Made by a program: the position numbers and the translations under genes
The notes under the pieces: generated by a model
Database searches by the model: none
The model's input: only the letters and a program-made list of their open reading frames with translations
What the model was told of the DNA's origin: nothing
In this document: piece by piece, positions 1-8,965 of the stretch
Layout: every line of letters begins with the position of its first letter
Numbering within the stretch: the stretch's first letter is position 1
Origin: Clostridiales bacterium
GTDB lineage: Bacteria > Bacillota > Clostridia > Christensenellales > Aristaeellaceae
DNA: 64,000 bases
Assembly (NCBI GenBank): GCA_016930575.1
Contig: JAFGGL010000019.1
Location: forward strand, 1 to 64,000
Direction: 5' to 3'

Positions 1-1631
1 TCGTGCAGCGCGTAATCGCCGACGATCTCCTCGGTGCGCTGGGTGATTTCGCCTTCCTTGGCGGGCAGCAGTTCGGGGCTGATGGGCGTATCGAGCACGT
101 CCCGGCACACGTCGCGGACCGCGCCGTCGAAGCTGGTTTCGCTGATATGGCGCACCAGCCGCTTGACCAGGGTTTTGGGGATGGAGCAGTTGACGTTGTA
201 CATGCTCATGTGGTCGCCGTTGTAGGTGGCAAAGCCGATGGCCATCTCGCTCATGTCGCCCGTGCCCAGCACGATGCCGCCGACCTTGTTGGCGTAGTCC
301 ATCAAAATTTGCGTGCGCTCCCGCGCCTGGCAGTTTTCGTAGGTGGTGTCGTGGGTGTTCTCGTCCTGGCCGATGTCCCTGAAATGCTGCCTCACCGCGG
401 CCTCGATGGGGATTTCCAGCGCGGTCGCCCGCAGCGCGTCCATCAGCTTACGGGCGTTGTTCTTCGTGCGCTCGCCCGTGCCCATGCCCGGCATGGTGAC
501 GGCGTATATGCCCTTGCGGTCCAGCTTCAGCTTGTCGAACGCGCTGGCCGCCGTAAGCAGCGCAAGCGTGGAATCAAGCCCCCCGCTCACGCCGATCACC
601 ACATGCTTGCAGCCGATGGCGACGAGCCGCGTCATCAGCCCCGTACACTGGATGTTCACGATCTCGGAGAGGTTTTCCTCGCCCTGCCCCTCCGGCGGGA
701 TGAAGGGAAGCGGAGTGATCGGGCGCAGAAGTTCCGCCGTATCGGGAAGGCTGACGCAGGCCATCGGCACGACGGTCATGGGGCTGTCCGCGCGCTTCAT
801 CTGGTGGAAGCTGCCGTTGCGCTGCCGCTGGTAGCGAAGCCTGCGTATATCGACGTCCGCTACGGCGCAATCGCCGTCCATCAGAAAGCGTTCGCCCTCT
901 TTGAGTACCCGGCCGGATTCGAACACGCCCGTGTAGCCGCAAAACGCCAGGTCGCTGGTCGATTCACCGAAGCCCGAACACGCGTAGGCGTAGCCCGCGT
1001 ACAGGCGCCCGGACTGCTGCTTCAACAGCTCCCGGCGGTAGGCGTGCTTGGTCACCAGGGCGTTGGACGCGCTGGGGTTGAAGATGATATCCGCGCCCTC
1101 CACCGCGTAACGGCCGGACGGCGGCATGGGCGTCCATAAATCCTCGCAGATCTCGACGGCGAAGCTGAAATCGCCCATGTCAAAGAGCAGGTCGGGGGAA
1201 ACGGGCGGCGACGCCTGCCTGTCCGTATTGTCCGTTTGCTCCGCGCCCACGAACCAGCGCGTTTCGTAAAACTCGTTGCCGTTGGGCAGGTAGGTCTTGG
1301 GCACGATGCCCTTCACTTCGCCGTTCTGCAGCACTGCCGCGCAGTTGTAAAGCCGCGAGCGGATGTTCACCGGCAGGCCGACGATCACGGCCATGCCGCG
1401 CGTCTGCTTGGCAACATCCAGCATCGCGTCATACGCGCTTTTCTGCACGGTCTCGTGCAGCAGCAAATCCCCCAGCGTATAGCCGGTGATGCAGAGTTCG
1501 GGAAACAAGGCCGCCTGCACGCCCTGCGCTTCCAGCGCGGCCATCTTTTTAAGAATTTCCTGTTTGTTTTTCTCCACATCCCCCAGATGCACCCGAAGGC
1601 TGACTGCGGCGACGCGGGCAAAATCACCCAT
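1..1631 (-). CDS. nadE: Glutamine-dependent NAD(+) synthetase, 3' end cut by the window
   Basis: Last step of NAD synthesis: amidates deamido-NAD using ammonia released from glutamine. Read on the minus strand, 543 codons are visible and no stop is reached, so the C-terminus lies outside the window. Residues 1-270 are a nitrilase-type amidase with the expected Glu45 (LFPELC), Lys112 (VPKTYLP) and Cys162 (VEICEDLW). The synthetase half carries the ATP pyrophosphatase loop SGGLDS at 349-354, followed by a GTGDMSE segment. The ATG at 1631 follows a GGAGGAAAC ribosome site. It sits 19 bases behind the NYN/LOTUS gene and is probably cotranscribed with it. The two-domain order and motifs make the call firm. 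Confidence 0.95.
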   Translation of the reverse strand, partial: MGDFARVAAVSLRVHLGDVEKNKQEILKKMAALEAQGVQAALFPELCITGYTLGDLLLHETVQKSAYDAMLDVAKQTRGMAVIVGLPVNIRSRLYNCAAVLQNGEVKGIVPKTYLPNGNEFYETRWFVGAEQTDNTDRQASPPVSPDLLFDMGDFSFAVEICEDLWTPMPPSGRYAVEGADIIFNPSASNALVTKHAYRRELLKQQSGRLYAGYAYACSGFGESTSDLAFCGYTGVFESGRVLKEGERFLMDGDCAVADVDIRRLRYQRQRNGSFHQMKRADSPMTVVPMACVSLPDTAELLRPITPLPFIPPEGQGEENLSEIVNIQCTGLMTRLVAIGCKHVVIGVSGGLDSTLALLTAASAFDKLKLDRKGIYAVTMPGMGTGERTKNNARKLMDALRATALEIPIEAAVRQHFRDIGQDENTHDTTYENCQARERTQILMDYANKVGGIVLGTGDMSEMAIGFATYNGDHMSMYNVNCSIPKTLVKRLVRHISETSFDGAVRDVCRDVLDTPISPELLPAKEGEITQRTEEIVGDYALH

Positions 1632-1650
1632 CCTGTTTCCTCCGAAATAC

Positions 1651-2652
1651 TTACGGAACCTCGATCAGCATCGTATTCTGCTCGTCCATCCCGACTTTGA
1701 GGATCTTTTCCTTTTCAAGCGCTTTGAGCAGGTCGGAAAAGCGTTTGAAGCCCAGGTTGCGCTCGGAGAAGTCCGGGTAGGCTTCCTGGATGTCGGCCTT
1801 GAGGATGGAGGGGTTGATGCGGTCAAACCCGTCGTCCTTATACTGCTGCAGCCGTTCGCGGAAGGCCTGCGTCCAGTTGTCCTTGGTCAGTTTTGGCGCG
1901 CCGTTCTTCATGGCCTGCTTCAGCGACACCATGACGTTGAAGTTATCCGAGCGGATGGACAGGTTGCCGTATTTCTGCTGCAGCTTGTCCAATAGCTTCC
2001 CGAAAGTCGAGCAGCCGAACGCCTTTTCGCTGAAATCAGGGCGCAGACGCAACAGGATGCCCTTGAGTTCGCTTGCGAAAATCTCGCCGCTGCCGGACTG
2101 CTCGTCGAGGATTGACTCGATCAGCTTGTTGAGCTCCTGCTCGTCCAGCGGCTCCTTCTCCTCGTTTCCGGCCGCGGTCTTCTTCCGGCCGCCTTGCTTT
2201 CGGGAGCGTCCGCGGACGTTTTCAAGGAACTGGAACTCGTTACAGGCGTTGATGAAAATGGAGGAGGCGGCTTCGCTACGGCTAATTCCGAGTACGAACT
2301 TGCCCATGCTCTTCAATTTACCGACCAGCGGGGTGTAGTCGCTGTCGCCAGACACGATGCAGAAGCTGTCGATCAGCGGATTGGTGTAGGCGACTTCCAG
2401 CGCGTCGATGACGAGCAGGATGTCGGCGTTGTTTTTCTGGCTGATGCCGTGCCTGAGCGACGGCACCACCGTGAAGGTGTTGGATAGCAGCACCTCCTTG
2501 AGCCCGGCGTACTGCTCGGTATACCCGTACACCTTGCCCAGCAGCACGTCGCCGCGTATCTTGACCTTTTCCAGTACGTTCAAGAACGTGGGCACCTTCG
2601 CGCCGCAGTTTTCCAGGTCTACAAATAATGCAAATTTTGGCAGATAAATCAT
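1651..2652 (-). CDS. NYN-domain (LabA/DUF88-like) protein with two OST-HTH/LOTUS domains
   Basis: Predicted RNA-processing protein. Residues 5-145 form a NYN (PIN-like) nuclease fold with the acidic residues Asp12 (FVDLEN), Asp78 (NNADILLVID) and Asp103/Asp105 (VSGDSDY). A basic linker near 147-160 (RGRSRKQGGRKK) follows, then two winged-helix OST-HTH/LOTUS modules at about 172-250 and 262-333, each with a DFSEKAFGCSTF/DFSERNLGFKRF signature. LOTUS domains bind RNA in known families, so it probably acts on structured RNA; the substrate is unknown. The ATG abuts its AAAGG with no spacer, so the true start is uncertain by a few codons. First gene of a likely operon with nadE. Confidence 0.85.
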   Translation of the reverse strand: MIYLPKFALFVDLENCGAKVPTFLNVLEKVKIRGDVLLGKVYGYTEQYAGLKEVLLSNTFTVVPSLRHGISQKNNADILLVIDALEVAYTNPLIDSFCIVSGDSDYTPLVGKLKSMGKFVLGISRSEAASSIFINACNEFQFLENVRGRSRKQGGRKKTAAGNEEKEPLDEQELNKLIESILDEQSGSGEIFASELKGILLRLRPDFSEKAFGCSTFGKLLDKLQQKYGNLSIRSDNFNVMVSLKQAMKNGAPKLTKDNWTQAFRERLQQYKDDGFDRINPSILKADIQEAYPDFSERNLGFKRFSDLLKALEKEKILKVGMDEQNTMLIEVP

Positions 2653-3044
2653 CCTTTTGTTTTTCAGGCAAACAATGATGAAATCCCTCGTACGCTACCG
2701 GCCGTATTTCCACCATCTTGCGTCCGCGGGGCCCTTGACGTAGCGCTGCTACTACTTCGGGCCCCTAAAACGCAACCTGATGAAAATCCGCCTCGGCATC
2801 GCACAAGTTCTTTCCTCATTGTTTCCCTTGATGTTCTCAGAGTTTATTCTTGTGATATAAACATTCACAAGTTGGGAGAATTCGTGATACTCATCTGAAG
2901 TATGAGCGCAGAGGAGATTGCCGCAGAATTTGTTTGGTGGCAAAGAACGAAGCCGATGTAGTAGCAGCGCTACGTCGAGGCTGAGTGATGCCGCCAGCGG
3001 GCAAATTCGGCACAAGATCCCTGCGTGAATGCTTTGGATGAGTA
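2653..3044. other. Intergenic region carrying an inverted repeat element
   Basis: No convincing gene is seen in these 392 bases. Short open frames exist but have no family resemblance or good ribosome site. The stretch is dominated by two related arms in opposite orientation, described in the repeat entry, with an AT-rich centre around 2800-2900. Confidence 0.6.
2737..2976. repeat. 19-bp perfect inverted repeat inside two diverged arms
   Basis: GACGTAGCGCTGCTACTAC at 2737-2755 reappears as its exact reverse complement at 2958-2976, 202 bases apart. Similarity continues weakly for several tens of bases outside each core (for example GCGGATTTTCATC against GCAGAATTTGTTT when the arms are aligned). 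This suggests two copies of an intergenic repeat in opposite orientation, or a MITE-like element. No transposase is nearby. Confidence 0.7.
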
Positions 3045-3761
3045 TCAAATCCGGAAGGTGAAGCGGTCGCCGCGGATCCACTGGCAACTGATGTGCAGCG
3101 GGTGGTCGTGCTGATCGAAAACGACCTGGTCCAGCCGCAGCAGCGCGTCGCCGTCCTTGGTCCCAAGGAGTTTTCCAACCTGTTCTCCGGCGCGGCCCAG
3201 GGAAATATCGTGCACGGCGCGGCTGGGGATGAGCCCGTTTTCCGCAAGCAGCGCGTACAGAGAGCCGGACAGGGGCGCGGTTGTAAGGAACTTCAGTGAC
3301 GCGGGAAAGCGGTTGTACTCGAGCATCACCGGCTTGCCGTCGGACAGGCGCAGTCGGCAGATGGAAAGCACCTGCGCGCCTATTTGCAAGTCCAGCTTCG
3401 CGCGGTCTTCCTCGGTCGCCGTTTCCGTCCTGCGTTCGATCAGGCGCGTGTGCGCCGTTTGCCCGATCTGCGCGCAGGCATCCGAAAAGCTGGTGATGTG
3501 CGCAAGGTCCCGCTTGATCTTCTCCTGCGCCACAAAGGTGCCCTTGCCCTGGCGGCGCACAAGCAGCCCCTCGCGAACGATCTCCTCCAGCGCTTTGCGC
3601 ACCGTAACGCGGCTGACGCCGTAGGCCGCGCACAGCGCCTGTTCGCCCGGGATGCGCACCCCGGTGGGATATACGCCTGCGGTGATATCGTTTTTTAGTC
3701 TTTGCATCAGCTGCTTGTACAGCGGCCTTTCGCTCGTTTTTTGAAGCGGGCTCGTTTGCAC
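3045..3761 (-). CDS. GntR-family regulator, HutC subfamily (UTRA domain)
   Basis: Ligand-responsive DNA-binding repressor. The N-terminal winged helix (about residues 12-75) has the typical PLYKQLMQRLKNDI start and the recognition segment GVSRVTVRKALEEIVREG, then GKGTFVA. Residues 90-238 are a UTRA effector domain (ALLRLDQVVFDQHDHPL). The frame is open to 3779, but GGAGG at 3769-3773 is followed after 5 bases by GTG at 3761, so that start is preferred (238 aa). Most HutC-type regulators sense sugars or amino acids; the effector and target cannot be told here because neither neighbour is an obvious catabolic gene. Confidence 0.85.
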   Translation of the reverse strand: MQTSPLQKTSERPLYKQLMQRLKNDITAGVYPTGVRIPGEQALCAAYGVSRVTVRKALEEIVREGLLVRRQGKGTFVAQEKIKRDLAHITSFSDACAQIGQTAHTRLIERRTETATEEDRAKLDLQIGAQVLSICRLRLSDGKPVMLEYNRFPASLKFLTTAPLSGSLYALLAENGLIPSRAVHDISLGRAGEQVGKLLGTKDGDALLRLDQVVFDQHDHPLHISCQWIRGDRFTFRI

Positions 3762-3818
3762 ACGGACACCTCCCAGCACCCGTTATCAGTATACCCTATT
3801 CACAACTATTCGGCAAAT

Positions 3819-5246
3819 TCACTCCACCAGGGAAATCAGGATATCGGTCTCGAGCATGAAATTTACGACGTCGTCGATCACGCCGATGGGCATTTCCAGC
3901 GCGACGGGCAGCAGATACGCGCCGATCGTAAGCCCCCAGCGCTCTTTGTACTCCTCAAGCAGCACGGGATTCAATCCGAAGAAATCCTGACGGTCATACA
4001 ATTGATCCGGAAACGCGCTTGCATCGCTTGCGTCAAGCGCGGCCGAGACATACACGGACGCCGCGGGCAGTCCGGTTTCGGGATGCAAAAAGTCCACGGT
4101 CAGGGAAAGTTCGCAGGGCAGCTCGGCCGACGTGCGGGACCACCTGAACGCGAACGTCTGCGACGCGGGTTCCTCCGTGAGTTCGCTGCCGCCGAACCCG
4201 ACGGTCACGCGCCCTTCGCCTCCCAGCGCGCCCTCCGTCGGCAGGCCTTCGCCCTCCAGCGACAGCGAAAGAAGCGTGTTTCCCCCTTCCGTTACGGAAA
4301 CGGAGGCGGAAACGTCCATCGCGTCGCCGGTGTCCGCGCTGCGGCAGCTAAGGCTGATCATGCTTTCTTCGGCGATCGGCAGCTGCGAAGAGATCTCCGT
4401 TACAGCCCCGGCAATCGTTTTTTTAAACACAACGGTATCGCCGAGGGCGCAGGTCATGCCGCCCGCCGTTTCCGTAACCGCCATGCCCCGTGCCTGCGGA
4501 TCGAGCATGTAAAGCATCAACTCGGTTTGCTTTAGCCCCTCTACCACAGTTTCGGAGATGTACAGCTCGGCCAGCAGCGCGTCCATATACCGTTTGACGC
4601 GCTGCAGCGAGGTATCGCCGGTCGTCACGGCGTTGAGTTCCCCGCACAGCGTCAGCAAACGCTCAAACGTGATGACGTAGGAGAGCGTTTCGGGATTTTC
4701 GCCCCCCGCCGCTTCCATCGCCGCGGCATGCGCCTCGTCCATCATTTCCTTCACCGGCGCATAGAAGCTGTCGGCCAGGTAGACCGTGGCGTTGGGGTAG
4801 GTCAAAACGGCGATGTAATTCGTGGGCAATCCCAGGTAATAGAAGGGCTTGAGCATGAACTCCAGATAGTTGTGCGCCTGGAACAGAACGGAATCGCCGC
4901 ACAGCGCCGGGCTGACGAGATAGCGGTAGCTGCCTTTCCCGTCGTAGGTGAAGGGTACGGTCACCTCGCCGTTCACGCAGATCGCGGCCTCCATATACAG
5001 GCGGCTGTCTGGCTGAAAGAACCTGGTTCCGTCCAGGCTTCCCGAAAGGGTCAGCTTACTCAGAAACGCTTCCCAGTCCCTCGGGTGCGCGTCGACCGGC
5101 GGAAATCCGTCGGCGTGCAGCCCCAGCCCGAGCGTGAAATCCGCGTGGATCACAGGCTCGCCGTCCGCCGCGCTTTCCGCCATGGCGGCGCAGGGGAGCG
5201 CCAGGCACAGAAACAATAAAAAGATACGCCGGACTAAGGTTTTCAT
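3819..5246 (-). CDS. Secreted protein of unknown function (475 aa)
   Basis: I do not recognise a family. The first 24 residues form a signal peptide (Arg-Arg, then IFLLFLCLALPCAAMA) with a likely cleavage AMA/ES; LPC does not make a good lipobox. The rest is a soluble, beta-rich, mostly acidic protein without repeats or evident catalytic motifs; 260-370 looks like stacked beta strands. GGGAGGG lies 6 bases upstream of the ATG and a TATAAT (minus strand, 5278-5283) lies 32 bases upstream of the start codon, so it is probably monocistronic. Confidence 0.75.
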   Translation of the reverse strand: MKTLVRRIFLLFLCLALPCAAMAESAADGEPVIHADFTLGLGLHADGFPPVDAHPRDWEAFLSKLTLSGSLDGTRFFQPDSRLYMEAAICVNGEVTVPFTYDGKGSYRYLVSPALCGDSVLFQAHNYLEFMLKPFYYLGLPTNYIAVLTYPNATVYLADSFYAPVKEMMDEAHAAAMEAAGGENPETLSYVITFERLLTLCGELNAVTTGDTSLQRVKRYMDALLAELYISETVVEGLKQTELMLYMLDPQARGMAVTETAGGMTCALGDTVVFKKTIAGAVTEISSQLPIAEESMISLSCRSADTGDAMDVSASVSVTEGGNTLLSLSLEGEGLPTEGALGGEGRVTVGFGGSELTEEPASQTFAFRWSRTSAELPCELSLTVDFLHPETGLPAASVYVSAALDASDASAFPDQLYDRQDFFGLNPVLLEEYKERWGLTIGAYLLPVALEMPIGVIDDVVNFMLETDILISLVE

Positions 5247-5353
5247 TGCATTCCCTCCCGGAAACCTGTTACAGATGATTATACCACATCAAATAGCCCC
5301 GCGCCGCGATCATTGCGTTCACGGCGGGCAAATCTTCCGTATCGGCGGGCGTT

Positions 5354-7180
5354 TTACCCGTTCTTCAAACGGCTTTGGATACGGGCGCGCTGCTCGTGGC
5401 TAAGTTCGCGTTTGCGCATGCGCAGGCTTTCGGGCGTGACCTCCAGAAGCTCGTCGTCGTCGATGAACTCCAGGCACTCCTCCAGCGACATCGGGTGCAC
5501 GGCGACAAGCCGCAGGCTGTCCTCGCTTGCGGCGGCATTGCGGATATTGCTGACGTGCTTTTGCTTGCAGACGTTGACCACCAGCTCCCCGGGCCGCGCA
5601 TTCTGCCCGCAGATCATGCCCTTGTAGACCCTGGTCTGCGGCGTGATGAACAGCGTGCCGCGCTCCTGCGCCGAGAACAGCCCGTAACCGGTGGCCTCGC
5701 CCGTTTCAAAACAGACCATCGCGCCCATGGATCGGTGCGGGATATCGCCTTTTTGGGGCTCGTAGCCTTCAAACACCGAGGACATGACGCCCTCGCCGCG
5801 CGTGTCGGTCATAAACTCGCTGCGGTAGCCGAACAGCCCGCGCGACGGCACCAGGAACTCAAGCCTCACGCGGCTTACGCCGTGCATGCCCGCCATCACG
5901 CCGCGGCGGCGGCCGAGTTTCTCGATCACCGCGCCGGCGTAGGCCTGGGGAACGTCGGCCACCATGCGTTCGACGGGCTCGCAAGTCCGGCCGCCGATCT
6001 CCTTATAGATGACCTGCGGCTTGGATACCTGGAACTCGTAGCCCTGCCGCCGCATGGTCTCAATCAGGATGGACAGGTGCAGCTCGCCGCGCCCGCGCAC
6101 CTCGAAGGCGTCCGGGCTTCCGGTATCGTTTACGCGGAGGCTGACGTCGGTCTGCAGTTCCCTGTACAGCCGCGCGCGCAGCTGGCGGCTGGTGACAAAC
6201 CTGCCCTCGCGCCCCGCAAAGGGGCTGTTGTTCACCGCAAAAGTCATGGTGACGGTCGGCTCGGTGATGGAAACAAACGGCAGCGCTTCCACGGCCTCCG
6301 CGTCGCACACCGTGTCCCCCACGGACAGGTCCTCAAGCCCCGACAGCGCCACGATGTCGCCCATGGACACGCTTTCGGCTGGCAGGCGCTTGAGGCCGTC
6401 GAAGGTGAACAGGCTGGTCAATCGCAGCGGCTGGCTGCTTTCGCCCGTATCGTAGTTGGTCTTGATCACGGTATCACCCGCCGACAGCGTACCCCGGCTT
6501 ACGCGCCCGATGCCGATGCGGCCGACGTAGTCGTTGTAGTCGATGGTGGAGATCAGCACCTGCGCGGGGCCGTTCGTCTCGCCCTCCGGCGCGGGGATGT
6601 GCCCGGCGATGGTCTCAAACAGCACAGTGAGATCTTTTCCCGGATCATCGGGAGTAAGCGACGCGGTGCCGGCGCGCGCCGAGGCGTAGACGATGGGACG
6701 GTCCAGCGCGGTCTCGTCCGCGCCAAGATCGATGAACAGGTCGAGGATCTCGTCCACCACCTCGCCGCAGCGGGCGTCGGCGCGGTCGATCTTGTTGACG
6801 ACGACGATGACGGGGAGTTTCAGCGCTAAAGCCTTCCGCAGCACGAAGCGCGTCTGCGGCATGGGGCCCTCGAAGCTGTCCACAAGCAGCAGCACGCCGT
6901 CCACCATCTTTAAAACACGCTCCACCTCGCCGCCGAAATCGGCGTGGCCGGGCGTATCCACGATGTTGATCTTGATATTTTTATAATGCACCGCGGTATT
7001 TTTGGCTAGTATCGTGATGCCGCGTTCGCGTTCCAGCGCGCCCGAATCCATCACCCGGTCGATGACCTGCTGGTTTTCGCGGTAGGCGCCGCCCTGCTTG
7101 AGCATCTCGTCCACCAGCGTGGTCTTGCCGTGATCGACGTGTGCGATGATGGCGATGTTGCGGATATCTTCTCTGATCAT
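5354..7180 (-). CDS. typA: Ribosome-associated translational GTPase TypA/BipA
   Basis: EF-G-like GTPase that binds the 70S ribosome and assists 50S assembly and stress responses. The G domain is complete: [10 protein letters not shown] (G1, near residue 17), RGITI (G2), [16 protein letters not shown] (G3) and NKIDRADAR (G4). Domains II, III and V follow, with the BipA-specific C-terminal domain at about 490-600 ([10 protein letters not shown]). The length of 608 aa is normal. It begins 7 bases after prfC, so the two translation GTPases form one operon under the prfC promoter and leader. Confidence 0.97.
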   Translation of the reverse strand: MIREDIRNIAIIAHVDHGKTTLVDEMLKQGGAYRENQQVIDRVMDSGALERERGITILAKNTAVHYKNIKINIVDTPGHADFGGEVERVLKMVDGVLLLVDSFEGPMPQTRFVLRKALALKLPVIVVVNKIDRADARCGEVVDEILDLFIDLGADETALDRPIVYASARAGTASLTPDDPGKDLTVLFETIAGHIPAPEGETNGPAQVLISTIDYNDYVGRIGIGRVSRGTLSAGDTVIKTNYDTGESSQPLRLTSLFTFDGLKRLPAESVSMGDIVALSGLEDLSVGDTVCDAEAVEALPFVSITEPTVTMTFAVNNSPFAGREGRFVTSRQLRARLYRELQTDVSLRVNDTGSPDAFEVRGRGELHLSILIETMRRQGYEFQVSKPQVIYKEIGGRTCEPVERMVADVPQAYAGAVIEKLGRRRGVMAGMHGVSRVRLEFLVPSRGLFGYRSEFMTDTRGEGVMSSVFEGYEPQKGDIPHRSMGAMVCFETGEATGYGLFSAQERGTLFITPQTRVYKGMICGQNARPGELVVNVCKQKHVSNIRNAAASEDSLRLVAVHPMSLEECLEFIDDDELLEVTPESLRMRKRELSHEQRARIQSRLKNG

Positions 7181-7187
7181 AGTTTCC

Positions 7188-8795
7188 TTAATACGTTACG
7201 CGCGAAGCGGTCTCCGCCAGCTCCAGACCGGGATTGTTTTCAAGCGCCAGGCGGATGGACCAGTCATTCTCGAACAGGAGCACGGGGCGCCCATCGCCAT
7301 CGAGGGCGCGGCCGGAGGTGGATGTGAGTTTCAGTTTGTCGACCGGCTTGGGTGTATCACTTACCCAACGCACGAAGCGGAAGGATAGCGTATCCTTGAG
7401 CATAGTCACATTGTACTCGGATTTCAGGCGGTGCTCCAGCACGTCGAACTGCAGTTGCCCCACCACGCCGACCAGCAGCTCCTCAAAGCCCGTCTCGCTG
7501 CGGGTGAACAGCTGGATTGCGCCTTCCTCGGCGAGCTGGGTAAGGCCTTTTAAAAACTGCTTGCGCTTCATGCTGTCCTCGGGGCGCACGCGGGCGAAGT
7601 GCTCGGGCGCGAAGATGGGGATGGACGAGAACCTGAGTTTCGGTCCGTCGGAGAGCGTATCGCCCAGGTGGAAGACGCCCGGGTCGAACAGCCCGATGAT
7701 GTCGCCCGCGTAGGCGGCCTCAACGGCCTCGCGCTCGTTAGCCATGAACTGCTGGGGCTGCTTGAGTTGTACCTGCTTATTTTCGCCCGACAGCCACACG
7801 TTCATGTCCTTTCGGAACTCGCCCGAGACCACGCGGATGAACGCGAGCCGGTCGCGGTGCGCGGGATTCATGTTGGCCTGGATCTTGAAGACGAAGCCCG
7901 AAAAGAAGTCGCTCTCGGGCGCGACCGTGCCCTGGTCGCTTTCCCGCGCCAGCGGCCCGGGCGTGATCGAAAGAAACGCCTCCAGGAACGGCTCCACGCC
8001 GAAGTTGGTGATCGCCGAGCCGAAAAACATCGGCGTCAGGCTGCCGGACAGTACTTGCTCCAGATCGAACGAATCACCCGCGACGTCCAGCAATTCCGTT
8101 TCCTCGCGCAGGCGCTTGATATAGTGTCTGTCCAGCTTCGCCTCGGCCTCGTCCAATGTCACGCGGTGTTTCTCGGCGATCTTCGCGCCGTGGCTGCCGC
8201 CGGAGTACAGGTCGATTTTCCCGGAATCCCGGATATACACGCCCTGGAAATCGCCGTCTACGCCGATGGGCCAGTTCATCGGCGCCGAGCGCATGCCCAG
8301 AACAGTTTCGATCTCCTCCATCAGGGCGAACGGGTCCTTGGCGGCGCGGTCCATTTTGTTCACGAAGGTGAAGACCGGGATGCCGCGCATCTTGCAGACC
8401 TTGAACAGCTTGATGGTCTGCGCCTCCACGCCTTTGGCAGCGTCGATGAGCATCACGGCGGCGTCCGCCGCGACGAGCACGCGGTAGGTGTCCTCGGAGA
8501 AATCCTGATGCCCCGGCGTGTCCAATATGTTGATATGATAGCCGCGGAACGAAAACTGCATCGCGGACGTCGTCACCGAGATGCCGCGCTGCTTTTCGAT
8601 CTCCATCCAGTCGCTGGTGGCGTGGCGCTCGGCCTTGCGCGCCTTCACGCTGCCCGCCTGGCGGATGGCGCCGCCGTAGAGCAAAAGCTTCTCCGTCAGC
8701 GTGGTCTTACCCGCGTCGGGGTGCGAAATGATGGCGAAGGTCCTTCGCTTGTCGATCTTTTCTTGATGGGCCCTTGTGGTTGCTGGTTGCGTCAT
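7188..8795 (-). CDS. prfC: Peptide chain release factor 3
   Basis: GTPase that recycles RF1/RF2 from the ribosome after peptide release. Motifs: SHPDAGKTTL (G1, near 25), RGISVTTSAM (G2), DTPGHQDFSEDT (G3), NKMDR (G4), with the RF3-specific insert CKMRGIPVF. The length of 535 aa matches the family. The ATG at 8795 has GCGGAGG upstream. It is the first gene of an operon with typA and is preceded by a strong promoter and a roughly 120-base structured leader. Confidence 0.97.
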   Translation of the reverse strand: MTQPATTRAHQEKIDKRRTFAIISHPDAGKTTLTEKLLLYGGAIRQAGSVKARKAERHATSDWMEIEKQRGISVTTSAMQFSFRGYHINILDTPGHQDFSEDTYRVLVAADAAVMLIDAAKGVEAQTIKLFKVCKMRGIPVFTFVNKMDRAAKDPFALMEEIETVLGMRSAPMNWPIGVDGDFQGVYIRDSGKIDLYSGGSHGAKIAEKHRVTLDEAEAKLDRHYIKRLREETELLDVAGDSFDLEQVLSGSLTPMFFGSAITNFGVEPFLEAFLSITPGPLARESDQGTVAPESDFFSGFVFKIQANMNPAHRDRLAFIRVVSGEFRKDMNVWLSGENKQVQLKQPQQFMANEREAVEAAYAGDIIGLFDPGVFHLGDTLSDGPKLRFSSIPIFAPEHFARVRPEDSMKRKQFLKGLTQLAEEGAIQLFTRSETGFEELLVGVVGQLQFDVLEHRLKSEYNVTMLKDTLSFRFVRWVSDTPKPVDKLKLTSTSGRALDGDGRPVLLFENDWSIRLALENNPGLELAETASRVTY

Positions 8796-8809
8796 TCGGG
8801 ATTGCCTCC

Positions 8810-8918
8810 GCTTTGATAACCATCATCGGCTGACGAAAGGAAAGCCCGCTGTAGCGGGCATAATTAGGTCTTGGTACCGCCTGTGGTAAGCGCATGCCCG
8901 GCGAGCATGCACCCAATG
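8810..8918 (-). ncRNA. Structured prfC leader, possible attenuator
   Basis: On the minus strand the leader holds, in order, a GCATGC...GCATGC hairpin (8892-8910), an imperfect hairpin around CTTACC...GGTACCAAG, and a compact GC hairpin GCCCGCTACAGCGGGC (8844-8859) followed by TTTCCTTTC. This resembles a weak intrinsic terminator ahead of prfC. I do not recognise a known riboswitch class. See the leader ORF entry for a possible mechanism. Confidence 0.5.
8864..8908 (-). CDS. Putative 14-codon leader peptide of prfC
   Basis: The frame reads MLAGHALTTGGTKT and ends in TAA; the GC hairpin begins 4 bases after the stop. A ribosome held at the stop would cover the 5' arm of the hairpin. The ribosome site is poor (GGGTG, 2 bases from the ATG) and the predicted 5' end is only about 8 bases upstream, so translation is unproven. 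It may be a chance frame in a structured RNA. Confidence 0.3.
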   Translation of the reverse strand: MLAGHALTTGGTKT

Positions 8919-8922
8919 GAGT

Positions 8923-8951
8923 ATTATGCCAGAAAACGCCTGTAATGTCAA
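8923..8951 (-). promoter_or_regulatory. Sigma-A promoter of prfC-typA
   Basis: Minus strand: TTGACA (8946-8951), a 17-base spacer and CATAAT (8923-8928). Transcription should start near 8916, leaving a leader of about 120 bases. Confidence 0.8.
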
Positions 8952-8965
8952 TGATTCCAACGCGG

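Noticed and set aside
3..1139. Long plus-strand open frame at the left edge
   Set aside because: It is antisense to nadE, which shows amidase and SGGLDS motifs along its whole length; the plus-strand product has a skewed His/Ala/Arg composition and no family.
5175..5246. Lipobox in the secreted 475-residue protein
   Set aside because: The cysteine follows Leu-Pro, which does not fit a lipobox; the AMA/ES signal peptidase I site is better.
5375..8816. Plus-strand open frames of 484 and 405 codons
   Set aside because: Antisense shadows of typA and prfC produced by high GC at third positions; the minus-strand proteins have complete GTPase motifs.
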